Source: Ruminococcus sp. | GTDB taxonomy: Bacteria; Bacillota; Clostridia; Oscillospirales; Ruminococcaceae | Length of the DNA: 64,000 nt | Assembly (NCBI RefSeq): GCF_024691275.1 | Contig: NZ_JAILNU010000023.1 | Location: 1-64,000 of the forward strand | Reading direction: 5' to 3' | In this document: positions 1 to 7,665 of the stretch, one piece after another | How positions within the stretch are numbered: the first letter of the stretch is position 1 | Layout: every line of letters starts with the position of its first letter | Notes under the pieces: model-generated | What the model was told of the DNA's origin: nothing | The model's input: the letters and a program-made list of their open reading frames with translations, nothing else | Databases searched by the model: none | Position numbers and translations under genes: made by a program

Positions 1-170
1 CTCCCGGTGGACAGAAGCTGACTTAAGCAGCTACCAGTACTCTATCGTTTGTAGATACTGTAATGTTATTTCTTGCGTTTATATTTAAACGTGGCGCAGG
101 TTATGGAGATCACGCCATTCTCCGCTCGCTTATCACACTTCAAGACCCCCGTCGAAACCTTTACGCCCCC
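1..170 (-). ncRNA. ssrA: tmRNA (ssrA), 5' part, running off the window start
   Basis: Trans-translation RNA that rescues stalled ribosomes together with SmpB. On the minus strand the 5' end reads GGGGGCGUAAAGGUUUCGAC, the hallmark tmRNA 5' acceptor arm, starting at 170. A tag reading frame runs 76 to 23 from resume codon GCA to TAA and encodes ARNNITVSTNDRVLVAA. Its hydrophobic, alanine-ending terminus is the usual protease degron. The 3' half, with the tRNA-like CCA end, lies outside the window. smpB is on the same strand about 0.6 kb upstream, a common arrangement. The exact mature 5' end is inferred from family consensus. Confidence 0.93.
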
Positions 171-217
171 AAAATTATGAGGGGACAGGTTAGGGAGCTT
201 TAAGTGCTCCGAATAAT

Positions 218-246
218 ATTATACAATGTTTCTGAGAATTTGTCAA
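218..246 (-). promoter_or_regulatory. Consensus sigma-A promoter of ssrA
   Basis: On the minus strand TTGACA (241-246), a 17-bp spacer and TATAAT (218-223) form a perfect consensus promoter. Transcription would start near 211, leaving a precursor leader of about 40 nt to be removed before the mature tmRNA 5' end at 170. It gives ssrA its own strong promoter, independent of the upstream smpB/GNAT pair. The stretch 247-344 holds no recognisable gene. Confidence 0.85.
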
Positions 247-344
247 CAGCAAACATTGTCACAAGCTGACGTTTTAAACAAAAGCTGTCGAAAACTTTGC
301 GGAGCGCCGAAGGCGGCGTTCCTTGATATGGTGCGATACAGCAT

Positions 345-800
345 TTAATGAATGTCGATGAGCCACTGAACAAAACCTTTTTTGTCATTCGGATCATAGC
401 CTGCTTTTTCGTACATATCAAGTGTTGATTTTTCTTTAGAGCCTGTCATCAGCATCAATCTTGTACAGTTCTCACTTAGAGCAATATCCTTTGCGAAGTT
501 GAGACAAGCTGTAGCAAGGCCCTTGCCGCGGAAGTCAGGGTGAGTGACTACATTTTCCACAAGGGCAAAGGGACGCTGACCGCGTGTGAGGTTTGGAATT
601 ATCAAGCACACGCAGGTAGAGACTATCATTCCGTCCTCTTCTGCGACGATTATGTGGTGGTTTTTGTCATTAATAATGCTTTCCCATACTCCCTGTATAC
701 GGCAGTCGAGCTCGGGGAACGGGTTATCGTGCAGGTACATATACAGTTTGAGCAGACCGCAGAGGTCGTTTTCATTTATTTCTCTTATCATAGCGGACAT
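345..800 (-). CDS. GNAT-family N-acetyltransferase
   Basis: A 151-residue single-domain GNAT protein predicted to transfer an acetyl group from acetyl-CoA to an unknown amine. The acetyl-CoA pyrophosphate loop is visible as HPDFRGKGLATACL (about residues 88-101), followed by the helix and the typical C-terminal MYEKAGYD segment. It starts one base after the smpB stop codon, so the two are translationally close and probably co-transcribed. A second in-frame ATG lies at codon 4. The substrate cannot be told from sequence. The link to trans-translation may be only positional. Confidence 0.85.
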   Translation of the reverse strand: MSAMIREINENDLCGLLKLYMYLHDNPFPELDCRIQGVWESIINDKNHHIIVAEEDGMIVSTCVCLIIPNLTRGQRPFALVENVVTHPDFRGKGLATACLNFAKDIALSENCTRLMLMTGSKEKSTLDMYEKAGYDPNDKKGFVQWLIDIH

Positions 801-801
801 C

Positions 802-1266
802 TTACCGATTCCTTATTTTCATATTGCGGTCGATCTCGCGGTTAGCGTCACGTTTAGCGATATCGGCACGTTTGTCGTAGAGCTTCTTACCTTTGCAGAG
901 TCCCACCTGCATTTTAACTCTTGAGTCCTTAAAATAGAGGCTAAGAGGGATAAGTGACAGACCCTCCTGCTTGAGAGTTCCGTAGAGTTTATTTATCTCT
1001 CGTTTATGCATGAGGAGTTTTCTCACTCTCATGGGGTCGCGGTTAAAGATGTTGCCTTTTTCATATGGAGATATGTGCATACCGCGGACGAAGAGTTCAC
1101 CCTTATCAATAGAGCACCATGAATCTTTAAGGTTTACACCGCCCTGACGGATAGATTTGACCTCTGTTCCGACGAGCTCGATGCCTGCTTCATATGATTC
1201 AAGTACGAAATAGTCATGCCTTGCCTTGCGGTTTTCGGCAATGGTCTTAGTGCCTTTTGAGCGCAT
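802..1266 (-). CDS. smpB: SsrA-binding protein SmpB
   Basis: SmpB binds the tRNA-like domain of tmRNA and mimics the anticodon arm in the decoding centre during ribosome rescue. The 154-residue length is normal. Family motifs are present: an early N-terminal stretch containing [10 protein letters not shown], the [13 protein letters not shown] segment of the OB fold, and the basic C-terminal tail [20 protein letters not shown] that enters the mRNA channel. It is transcribed towards the GNAT gene and ssrA. Confidence 0.97.
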   Translation of the reverse strand: MRSKGTKTIAENRKARHDYFVLESYEAGIELVGTEVKSIRQGGVNLKDSWCSIDKGELFVRGMHISPYEKGNIFNRDPMRVRKLLMHKREINKLYGTLKQEGLSLIPLSLYFKDSRVKMQVGLCKGKKLYDKRADIAKRDANREIDRNMKIRNR

Positions 1267-1352
1267 AATATCATCTCCTGTTCATGTTAAAATTATACAC
1301 TATGCCGTCGGAATTGTCAACAGTCTGCTGTGGGACAAAATAAAGAAAAATA

Positions 1353-1381
1353 TTGCATTTCCGTGAAAAATGTGATATAAT
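1353..1381 (+). promoter_or_regulatory. Sigma-A promoter for the small gene at 1437
   Basis: TTGCAT (1353-1358), a 17-bp spacer and TATAAT (1376-1381). The start point would fall near 1388, downstream of the first ATG of the longer open frame. This supports the internal start at 1437. Confidence 0.7.
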
Positions 1382-1436
1382 GTTATTACAGATCAAAGGG
1401 TGGTCTGAGTGGTATAGTAAACGAAAGGGGTATACT

Positions 1437-1736
1437 ATGAGAGGAAATTACGGATTATTGGATCTCCTTCTTAGGGGAGTGAATGCAACTGCAAAATATA
1501 TCGCCGACGAAAGGCGTGAAGCACGGGGCGAGCGGCAGCAGAATAATGAATATCTCGGAGATATAAGCGGAACAAGGGGGCTTGAGTTCGCAGAGCTGCT
1601 TCGCAGGGACATGGAAAATGAAAAAGCAATGCGCGAGCAGACCGAGAATCAGCAGCGTGAGAAGTACAACTTCAGTGACAGAAATGCTGGTATGGACGAT
1701 CTGTATTCAATAGACAGCGACAAAGATAACAGATAA
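1437..1736 (+). CDS. Small charged hypothetical protein
   Basis: A 99-residue protein that I do not recognise. The start is chosen at 1437 because GAAAGGGG lies 6-9 bases upstream and the promoter -10 box is at 1376. A hydrophobic N-terminal stretch (GLLDLLLRGVNATAKYIA) is followed by a highly charged, probably helical region rich in Arg, Glu and Gln, then an Asp-rich tail. There is no signal peptide or full membrane span. It is monocistronic between a promoter and a terminator. Confidence 0.6.
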   Translation: MRGNYGLLDLLLRGVNATAKYIADERREARGERQQNNEYLGDISGTRGLEFAELLRRDMENEKAMREQTENQQREKYNFSDRNAGMDDLYSIDSDKDNR

Positions 1737-1771
1737 TAAAACGGGACGGTATAAGCCGTCCCGTTTATATT
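1737..1771. terminator. Bidirectional intrinsic terminator
   Basis: Stem ACGGGACGG (1741-1749) / CCGTCCCGT (1756-1764), flanked by A and T tracts on either side. It can end both the small gene at 1437-1736 (+) and the histidine kinase gene (-). Confidence 0.8.
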
Positions 1772-2983
1772 TTATACGGGAAGTGAAACGAAGAAGGTAT
1801 TGAGACCGTTCTCACTTTCAGCCCATATCCTGCCGTTGTGTTCATTTATGATGCTCATTGCAATGGAAAGTCCGAGCCCGTAGCTCTGACCGTCATTTCT
1901 GGACTTATCCATCCGATAGAACCTTTTGAATATATTGATGCGGTCTTCTTTTGTGAGGGGCGCTCCTGCACCCGATACGGAAAGGAGACAGTTTGAAGTC
2001 TGATGTTTCAGTGAAACGCAGACCTTTTCGGCAGGTTCGCAGTATTTCAGAGCATTGTCCAGCAGAATGCTTACGACCTGTCCCAATTTTTCCTTGTCAC
2101 CTCTGACGGTAATATTATCCTCGATATCGGCTGCGAGGATAAGACCGCTCTCGAAGAAAAGAGGCTCAAATGGCAGTATACTATTATTTATGAGCTTGCT
2201 CAGATCAACGCTGTCAAACTGCATCAGCGACCTGTTATTATCGAGCCTTGCAAGCTCCAGAAGGCTTTCGACCAATCCTCTCATGCGCTTAGACGTTGAG
2301 AGGATATTTTTTGTGAAGGCGGCTCTGTCATTTTCCGTGTAGCTTTTGTCTGTCATCATTTCTGCATTTGTCATTATGACAGTCAGCGGCGTTTTCAGTT
2401 CGTGTGAAGCATCTGCAATGAACTGCTTTTGCTCGTTCCATGTCTTTTCCACAGGCTTTGTGACCCATTTTGCGAGGATAAGGCTTATGGCGAACAATAT
2501 GATGTATGCCATAAGACCAATGATGGCAGAATTGCGTATAAGACCGTTTATCATGGCTTTTTCGCTGGAGATATCTGCAAATACGATAGCTTTCATGCGC
2601 CCGTTGTCATTTTTCAGGTAACGCAGGTCGTATTCAGGCAGTATCCCCGTTTCCTTTGAACTTGCGTCAGCAGCGTTCACGAGCTTCTGAAGCAGCTCCT
2701 TATCGGTCAGATCAAAATAATCGCCGCCGAAAGCCGTGAGCTCTCCGTCGCTGCCGATTGTCACGGTGAAGAATGGCAGTCTTATGTTGTCGGGCATATT
2801 ATCGGGTTTATGCATAGTTGAAGATGCAGGCGGACGAAATGCCATCGTGCGCAGCATCTGAACGCTTTCACGTTCGATATTCCGCTTTGTGAGGTGCATA
2901 ACAAGTCCGAAAATTGCTATGAACAGTACAGTTACGATAGACATTATGACAAGGACGAATTTCAGCCTCAGACGTTTCAGCAT
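1772..2983 (-). CDS. Two-component sensor histidine kinase
   Basis: A 403-residue membrane kinase. TM1 is at about residues 9-30, followed by an extracytoplasmic sensor of about 120 residues with no recognised fold, and TM2 at about 152-171. The HisKA domain has DASHELKTPLTV with the phospho-accepting His194. The HATPase domain has the N box LLDNALKY and the G-box YGLGLSIA near the C terminus. It follows the response regulator gene by two bases, so the pair is one operon. The VTC/DUF4956/CotH operon starts divergently upstream of the regulator, which makes it the likely regulon. The signal is unknown. Confidence 0.93.
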   Translation of the reverse strand: MLKRLRLKFVLVIMSIVTVLFIAIFGLVMHLTKRNIERESVQMLRTMAFRPPASSTMHKPDNMPDNIRLPFFTVTIGSDGELTAFGGDYFDLTDKELLQKLVNAADASSKETGILPEYDLRYLKNDNGRMKAIVFADISSEKAMINGLIRNSAIIGLMAYIILFAISLILAKWVTKPVEKTWNEQKQFIADASHELKTPLTVIMTNAEMMTDKSYTENDRAAFTKNILSTSKRMRGLVESLLELARLDNNRSLMQFDSVDLSKLINNSILPFEPLFFESGLILAADIEDNITVRGDKEKLGQVVSILLDNALKYCEPAEKVCVSLKHQTSNCLLSVSGAGAPLTKEDRINIFKRFYRMDKSRNDGQSYGLGLSIAMSIINEHNGRIWAESENGLNTFFVSLPV

Positions 2984-2985
2984 TA

Positions 2986-3654
2986 TTATTCACACTCCAG
3001 ATGATAGCCTAATCTGCGCACAGCCTCGATACGAACGTCGGAACCGATGCTGACCAGTTTTTTTCTCAGGAATCCCACGTACACCTCCACATGGTTCTCG
3101 ACTGCATTGGAATCGAACCCCCAAACTTTTGTGAGCAGTGTCTCCTTGGAAACGTGGTTGGTTCCCGATGCCATGAGTATGCGCATGACCTCGTATTCTC
3201 TTGCTGAGAGCCTTACGCTGTTCTCATCGCATACAAGCGAAGCCGATTCCATATCAAGGCGGGTATTGCCGAATACAAGCTCGTTGACCTGTGAGCCCTG
3301 ACGGCGCAGAAGAGCATTCACACAAGCGAGAAGCTCCCTTGCGTCGAAGGGCTTGGTCAGGTAGTAGTCCGCACCTGAGTTCAGCCCCTGCACCTTGTCT
3401 TCGATATCCGACTTTGCAGTGAGCATGAGTATGGGAGTGGAATTGCGCTTTTCGCGGATATCCTTTGCCACTTTATAGCCGTTCTGCTTGGGCAGCATGA
3501 TGTCAAGGATAATGAGATCATAGATATTAAGCATTGCGTACTGCTCACCGCTCTCGCCGTCGTATACAGCATCAGCCTCGAAGCCCTTTGATGCCAGCAT
3601 GAGCTTCAGTGAATCTGCAAGTACCTTTTCGTCCTCGATTATGAGTATCTTCAT
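2986..3654 (-). CDS. OmpR/PhoB-family response regulator
   Basis: A 222-residue regulator with a receiver domain (phospho-acceptor Asp51 in LIILDIMLPKQNG, conserved Lys in YYLTKPF) and a C-terminal winged-helix DNA-binding domain (NHVEVYVGFLRKKL, RRLGYHLE). I set the start at 3654 rather than 3660 because GGGGGA then lies six bases upstream. It is paired with the kinase downstream. OmpR-type proteins bind tandem 11-bp direct repeats head to tail. Such an array lies just beyond this gene at 3738-3802, in front of the divergent CotH operon, so direct control is likely. Confidence 0.94.
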   Translation of the reverse strand: MKILIIEDEKVLADSLKLMLASKGFEADAVYDGESGEQYAMLNIYDLIILDIMLPKQNGYKVAKDIREKRNSTPILMLTAKSDIEDKVQGLNSGADYYLTKPFDARELLACVNALLRRQGSQVNELVFGNTRLDMESASLVCDENSVRLSAREYEVMRILMASGTNHVSKETLLTKVWGFDSNAVENHVEVYVGFLRKKLVSIGSDVRIEAVRRLGYHLECE

Positions 3655-3737
3655 GTACATTCCCCCTTAAATGTTTTATATTATTATAATACATTATGTA
3701 ACTGAATTCAACCTGAAAAAACAGTATCCTGTAATTG

Positions 3738-3813
3738 TTTCACATAACTTTCACCTTTGTTTTACTTTGTCTTCACCCGCTTTCAGCGTCAATTCAGCGA
3801 CCTAATGTATAAT
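3738..3813 (+). promoter_or_regulatory. Array of about six 11-bp direct repeats upstream of an activator-type promoter
   Basis: Units start every 11 bases: TTTCACATAAC (3738), TTTCACCTTTG (3749), TTTTACTTTGT (3760), CTTCACCCGCT (3771), TTTCAGCGTCA (3781) and ATTCAGCGACC (3792). They end just upstream of TATAAT (3808-3813). There is no recognisable -35 box, as in Pho-box-type promoters activated by OmpR/PhoB regulators. The pattern is seen directly. That the adjacent response regulator binds here is inference. Confidence 0.7.
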
Positions 3814-3899
3814 AACATCATAGGCAGAAACACACACGGACTTCTGTCCCGCTAATTTGGTCTGTGTGTGTGCCTATAACAAAGAAAAGAGGTGATACT

Positions 3900-4568
3900 A
3901 TGGATTTCAGACATGAGATCAAGCATGAGATCAATTATTCCGATATGATGACCATAAGGCACAGACTCAGTACAGTCGCTTATTCAGATCCCCATACCAT
4001 AGACGGAAAGTACTATATCCGAAGCCTTTACTTCGATAACCTTGCGGATAAGGCACTTATGGAGAAGGTCAACGGTATGAGCCGAAGGGAGAAATTCCGT
4101 ATCCGTTACTATAACGGTGATACTTCAGTGATACACCTTGAAAAGAAAAGCAAGATAGATCATCTTGGCAACAAGCAGAGTGCTCCGCTGACAGCTCAGC
4201 AGGCACAGAGTATCGTGGACGGCGATGTACAGTGGATGCTTGGTTCGGAATATCCGCTTGTCAGGGAGCTTTACTCAAAGATGCAGACGCAGGGGATAGC
4301 TCCTAAGACCATCGTGGACTACACAAGAGAGCCTTTTATATATCCTGCAGGCAATGTGCGCATAACGCTGGACTATAATATCAGGAGCGGAATGAGATGC
4401 ACGGATTTCCTTGACACCGACTGCGTGACCGTACCTGTTTCGGATTCCATAATACTTGAGGTGAAATGGGACGGATTCCTGCCCGATATCATCAGAGATG
4501 CGGTAGCCCTTGCAGACAGGCGCGAGGGAGCTTTTTCAAAATATGCAGCCTGTCGAATTTACGGCTAA
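3900..4568 (+). CDS. VTC-domain (polyphosphate polymerase-like) protein
   Basis: A 222-residue protein of the VTC domain family, the tunnel fold first known from yeast vacuolar polyphosphate polymerase and related to triphosphate tunnel enzymes. Visible signatures include FRHEIKHEI at the N terminus, YYIRSLYFD, REKFRIRYY with basic residues for phosphate, and LEKKSK. The start at 3900 follows AGAGGTGATACT. It is the first gene of an operon with DUF4956 and CotH genes. In bacteria this trio recurs, but its substrate and product are not settled. Polyphosphate synthesis here is a family inference. Confidence 0.85.
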   Translation: MDFRHEIKHEINYSDMMTIRHRLSTVAYSDPHTIDGKYYIRSLYFDNLADKALMEKVNGMSRREKFRIRYYNGDTSVIHLEKKSKIDHLGNKQSAPLTAQQAQSIVDGDVQWMLGSEYPLVRELYSKMQTQGIAPKTIVDYTREPFIYPAGNVRITLDYNIRSGMRCTDFLDTDCVTVPVSDSIILEVKWDGFLPDIIRDAVALADRREGAFSKYAACRIYG

Positions 4569-4588
4569 AGCCAAAAGGAGTAATTACA

Positions 4589-5260
4589 ATGAGTTTCAAT
4601 GATATTTTTAAATCCAATTTCCTTGAGAACGTGACAAGCGTCAGTATTCTTGATATGTTGATAGCGCTTGTACTTGCATTTGGTCTGGGAATCTTCATCT
4701 TCCTTGTTTACAAGAAGACATATTCGGGAGTTATGTACTCGTCGAGCTTTGGTACTACTCTCGTAGCACTTACAATGATAACCACAGTAGTTATCCTCGC
4801 AGTCACAAGTAACGTAGTTCTTTCACTCGGCATGGTTGGCGCACTTTCTATCGTCCGTTTCCGTACAGCCATAAAGGAACCTCTCGATATCGCGTTCCTG
4901 TTCTGGTCGATAGCAGTAGGTATCGTACTTGCAGCAGGCATGATACCGCTTGCAGTAGTCGGCAGCATCGTTATCGGAGTTATCCTGCTGGTATTCGTTA
5001 ACCGCAAGGCACACAAGAATCCGTATATCGTTGTTATCCGCTGCGACGGCCACGACAGCGAGACAAAGGCAAAGTCCTTCCTCGAAGGCAAGACAGAGAG
5101 ATGCGTTGTCAAGAGCAAGACTGCTCAGAAGGGCTTTGTTGAGCTGAATATGGAGATACGCCTGAAGGACGACAACACCGACTTCGTAAACACTCTTGCA
5201 GATATGGAAGGTGTTCAGAGCGCAGTTCTTGTCAGCTACAACGGTGATTATATGGGATAA
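4589..5260 (+). CDS. DUF4956 integral membrane protein
   Basis: A 223-residue protein with about four hydrophobic segments in its first 140 residues, the conserved stretch LGMVGALSIVRFRTAIKEPLD, and a soluble C-terminal alpha/beta domain of about 80 residues. This is the DUF4956 architecture. The start at 4589 follows AAAAGGAG. It lies between the VTC gene (21 bases upstream) and the CotH gene (12 bases downstream), and its function is unknown. The neighbourhood suggests it forms a membrane unit with the other two, perhaps coupling a cytoplasmic nucleotide or polyphosphate enzyme to the exported CotH kinase. Confidence 0.85.
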   Translation: MSFNDIFKSNFLENVTSVSILDMLIALVLAFGLGIFIFLVYKKTYSGVMYSSSFGTTLVALTMITTVVILAVTSNVVLSLGMVGALSIVRFRTAIKEPLDIAFLFWSIAVGIVLAAGMIPLAVVGSIVIGVILLVFVNRKAHKNPYIVVIRCDGHDSETKAKSFLEGKTERCVVKSKTAQKGFVELNMEIRLKDDNTDFVNTLADMEGVQSAVLVSYNGDYMG

Positions 5261-5272
5261 GGATGTGATACG

Positions 5273-7597
5273 ATGTCAGCACATAAGAGGATAGATAAAA
5301 TATGCGTATCTATCGTTGCATTGACCGTAGCGATAGCAATGATCTTCTGCTGCGGAAGATACTTCGGCATTGAGACCACAGCCCGCGCGATCGGATATGA
5401 AAACAGGATATTCGACCGTTCAAAGGTGCATACCTTTGACATTGTTATCGACGATTGGGACGCTTTCCTTGAGACCTGCGAAAGTGAAGTCTATACTAAC
5501 TGCAATGTTATCATCGACGGCGAAGCAGTAAGGAATGTAGGAATACGCGGCAAGGGCAATACCTCCCTCAGCTCGGTAAAAAATATGGACAGCAGCCGTT
5601 ACAGCTTCAAAATAGAATTCGACCAGTATGACAGCACCAAAAGCTACCATGGACTCGATAAGCTCTGCCTGAACAATATCATTCAGGATAATACCTACAT
5701 GAAGGATTATCTCGCTTATACCCTTATGTACGACTTCGGTGTTGACGCTCCTCTTTGCAGTTTCGTGTATATCACGGTCAACGGCGAGGACTGGGGACTG
5801 TATCTTGCTGTAGAGGCTATAGAGGAATCCTTCCTTGAGCGCAATTACGGAAGCAATTTCGGTGACCTCTATAAACCTGACAGTATGAGCTTTGGCGGCG
5901 GCGGTCCGGGCAAGGGCAAAGACTTCAGTATGGGGAATTTTTTTAATAAAGACAATACAGATAAAGAAGAAGGAAATGCTGCTCCGCCGAACGGTTTCGG
6001 AGGCGAAATGCCTGATTTTGGCGGAGAAATGCCCGATTTTAGCGGAGAGATGCCTGAAGGCTTCGACCCCAACAACTTTGACCCATCTGAGATGTTCGGC
6101 GAAAACAGCGGAAAGATGCCTGATTTCGGCGGCAAGGGCGGCGGATTCGGCATGGGCAGCGATGATGTCAAGCTGAATTACACAGACGACGATATCGACA
6201 GCTACTCAAATATTTTCAATAACGCAAAGACCAATGTTAATACTGCTGATAAAAAGCGTCTTATCAGATCTCTGAAAGCGCTGAAGGAGCAGTCTGATAT
6301 TGAAAATACAGTAGATGTTGATGAGGTTATACGCTACTTTGTAGTTCATGATTTTCTTGTCAACGGCGACAGCTACACAGGTCAGATGATACATAATTAC
6401 TACCTTTACGAGAAGGACGGACAGCTCTCCATGATACCGTGGGACTATAATCTTGCTTACGGCTCGTTCATGGGCGGTCAGGCTTCTTCTTCCGTAAATG
6501 CAGCTATCGACACACCTGTATCAAACGGCATGAGCGATCGTCCGATGGTATCATGGATATTCGATAATGAAGAATATACCGAGAAATACCATGAGCTTTT
6601 CGGTGAGTTTTTAAGCTCAGTCGATTTTGAAGAGCTTGTTTCGGAAACAGCAGCTCTCATTGATGAGTACGTTGAAAAAGATCCCACTAAATTCTGTACA
6701 TATGAGGAATTTCACAAGGGCGTTGAGGCAATAAGCCGTTTCTGTACACTTCGCGCCGAAAGCGTTATCGGCCAGCTCGACGGCACTATCCCATCGACGA
6801 CAGAAGGTCAGAAGGCTGACAGTTCTTCACTTGTTGATACAGACGACCTTAACATTTCTGATATGGGCAGCATGGCAAGCGGCGGCGGATTTGGCGGCGG
6901 CGAAAAGAAGGGCGGTTTAAGCAAGTCTGACAGATCTGAAAAGTCTGATACTTCAAAGCAGTTTGGCGGTGAAGTAAAGCAGACCTCTGATACTTCCGAT
7001 TTTTCGGTAACTATGCTTAGCAATATCAAGCTGTTGACAAACGAGAAAAGCTTTGCTTCCGACGACAAGAAATCGAAGCGCAGCAGCGGTGACAAGTCAG
7101 GTTTCGGCGGACAGCCTCCGCAGGGCTTTGGCGGTAACTTTGACCCGAACAATATGCCCGAGGGATTTGACCCTGATAATATGCCTGATTTCGGCGGCGG
7201 AATGTCCGGCGACTTTGATCCCGACAATATGCCTGAAGGCTTTGATCCTGAAAATATGCCCGATGACTTCGACCCGAGCAATATGCCTGACGGTTTCTCA
7301 GGCGGCAGATCAAAGTCTGACAGCAGCGAGACAGAGGAAAAAACTTCCGACAGCAAGTCAGAAACAGATGACGAGCAGAAAGAAGCTCCCGATGAAAGAG
7401 CAAAGTCAGGCGATGAACAGGAAAAAGCTCCTTCCGATAAACCTGACAGATCAGGTGAGGGAAGACCTCAGATGGGCAGCTTCTCACCTATGGACGGCGG
7501 CGGAGACAAAGATAATACAGTTCCGTATGTTTTGCTTGGAGTATCAGCAATAGTGCTTCTTGCAGGTCTGGTATTCGCTGTAAAGTTCAAAAGATAA
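5273..7597 (+). CDS. Membrane-anchored CotH-type protein kinase with Gly/Met/Pro-rich repeats
   Basis: A 774-residue protein of the CotH family, atypical protein kinases first found in spore coats. An N-terminal membrane segment (about residues 8-25) is followed by the CotH N-lobe (VGIRGKGNTS) and a catalytic C-lobe with DSYTGQMIHNYYLY and SMIPWDYNLAYGSF; Asp391 is the likely metal ligand. Two low-complexity regions rich in GGEMPDF and FDPDNMPEG units interrupt the kinase domain (about 205-300) and follow it (about 530-720). A C-terminal transmembrane helix ends in KFKR. It is most likely exported and membrane-tethered. Substrates are unknown. Repeats rich in Asp, Ser and Thr could themselves be targets, which is inference. 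Confidence 0.88.
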   Translation: MSAHKRIDKICVSIVALTVAIAMIFCCGRYFGIETTARAIGYENRIFDRSKVHTFDIVIDDWDAFLETCESEVYTNCNVIIDGEAVRNVGIRGKGNTSLSSVKNMDSSRYSFKIEFDQYDSTKSYHGLDKLCLNNIIQDNTYMKDYLAYTLMYDFGVDAPLCSFVYITVNGEDWGLYLAVEAIEESFLERNYGSNFGDLYKPDSMSFGGGGPGKGKDFSMGNFFNKDNTDKEEGNAAPPNGFGGEMPDFGGEMPDFSGEMPEGFDPNNFDPSEMFGENSGKMPDFGGKGGGFGMGSDDVKLNYTDDDIDSYSNIFNNAKTNVNTADKKRLIRSLKALKEQSDIENTVDVDEVIRYFVVHDFLVNGDSYTGQMIHNYYLYEKDGQLSMIPWDYNLAYGSFMGGQASSSVNAAIDTPVSNGMSDRPMVSWIFDNEEYTEKYHELFGEFLSSVDFEELVSETAALIDEYVEKDPTKFCTYEEFHKGVEAISRFCTLRAESVIGQLDGTIPSTTEGQKADSSSLVDTDDLNISDMGSMASGGGFGGGEKKGGLSKSDRSEKSDTSKQFGGEVKQTSDTSDFSVTMLSNIKLLTNEKSFASDDKKSKRSSGDKSGFGGQPPQGFGGNFDPNNMPEGFDPDNMPDFGGGMSGDFDPDNMPEGFDPENMPDDFDPSNMPDGFSGGRSKSDSSETEEKTSDSKSETDDEQKEAPDERAKSGDEQEKAPSDKPDRSGEGRPQMGSFSPMDGGGDKDNTVPYVLLGVSAIVLLAGLVFAVKFKR

Positions 7598-7618
7598 AAC
7601 GTGATCCCATAAAAATAA

Positions 7619-7657
7619 CAGGCAGATGCTTCTGATGTGAAGTATCTGCCTGTTTTG
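7619..7657. terminator. Bidirectional intrinsic terminator
   Basis: A 14-bp stem CAGGCAGATGCTTC / GAAGTATCTGCCTG (7619-7652, one G-U type pair) followed by TTTTG on the plus strand. It separates the converging cotH-like and dockerin protein genes. Confidence 0.85.
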
Positions 7658-7665
7658 TTATAAGC

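Noticed and set aside
4466-4588. Extended N terminus of the DUF4956 protein
   Set aside because: It overlaps the VTC gene end in another frame; AAAAGGAG before ATG 4589 decides the start.
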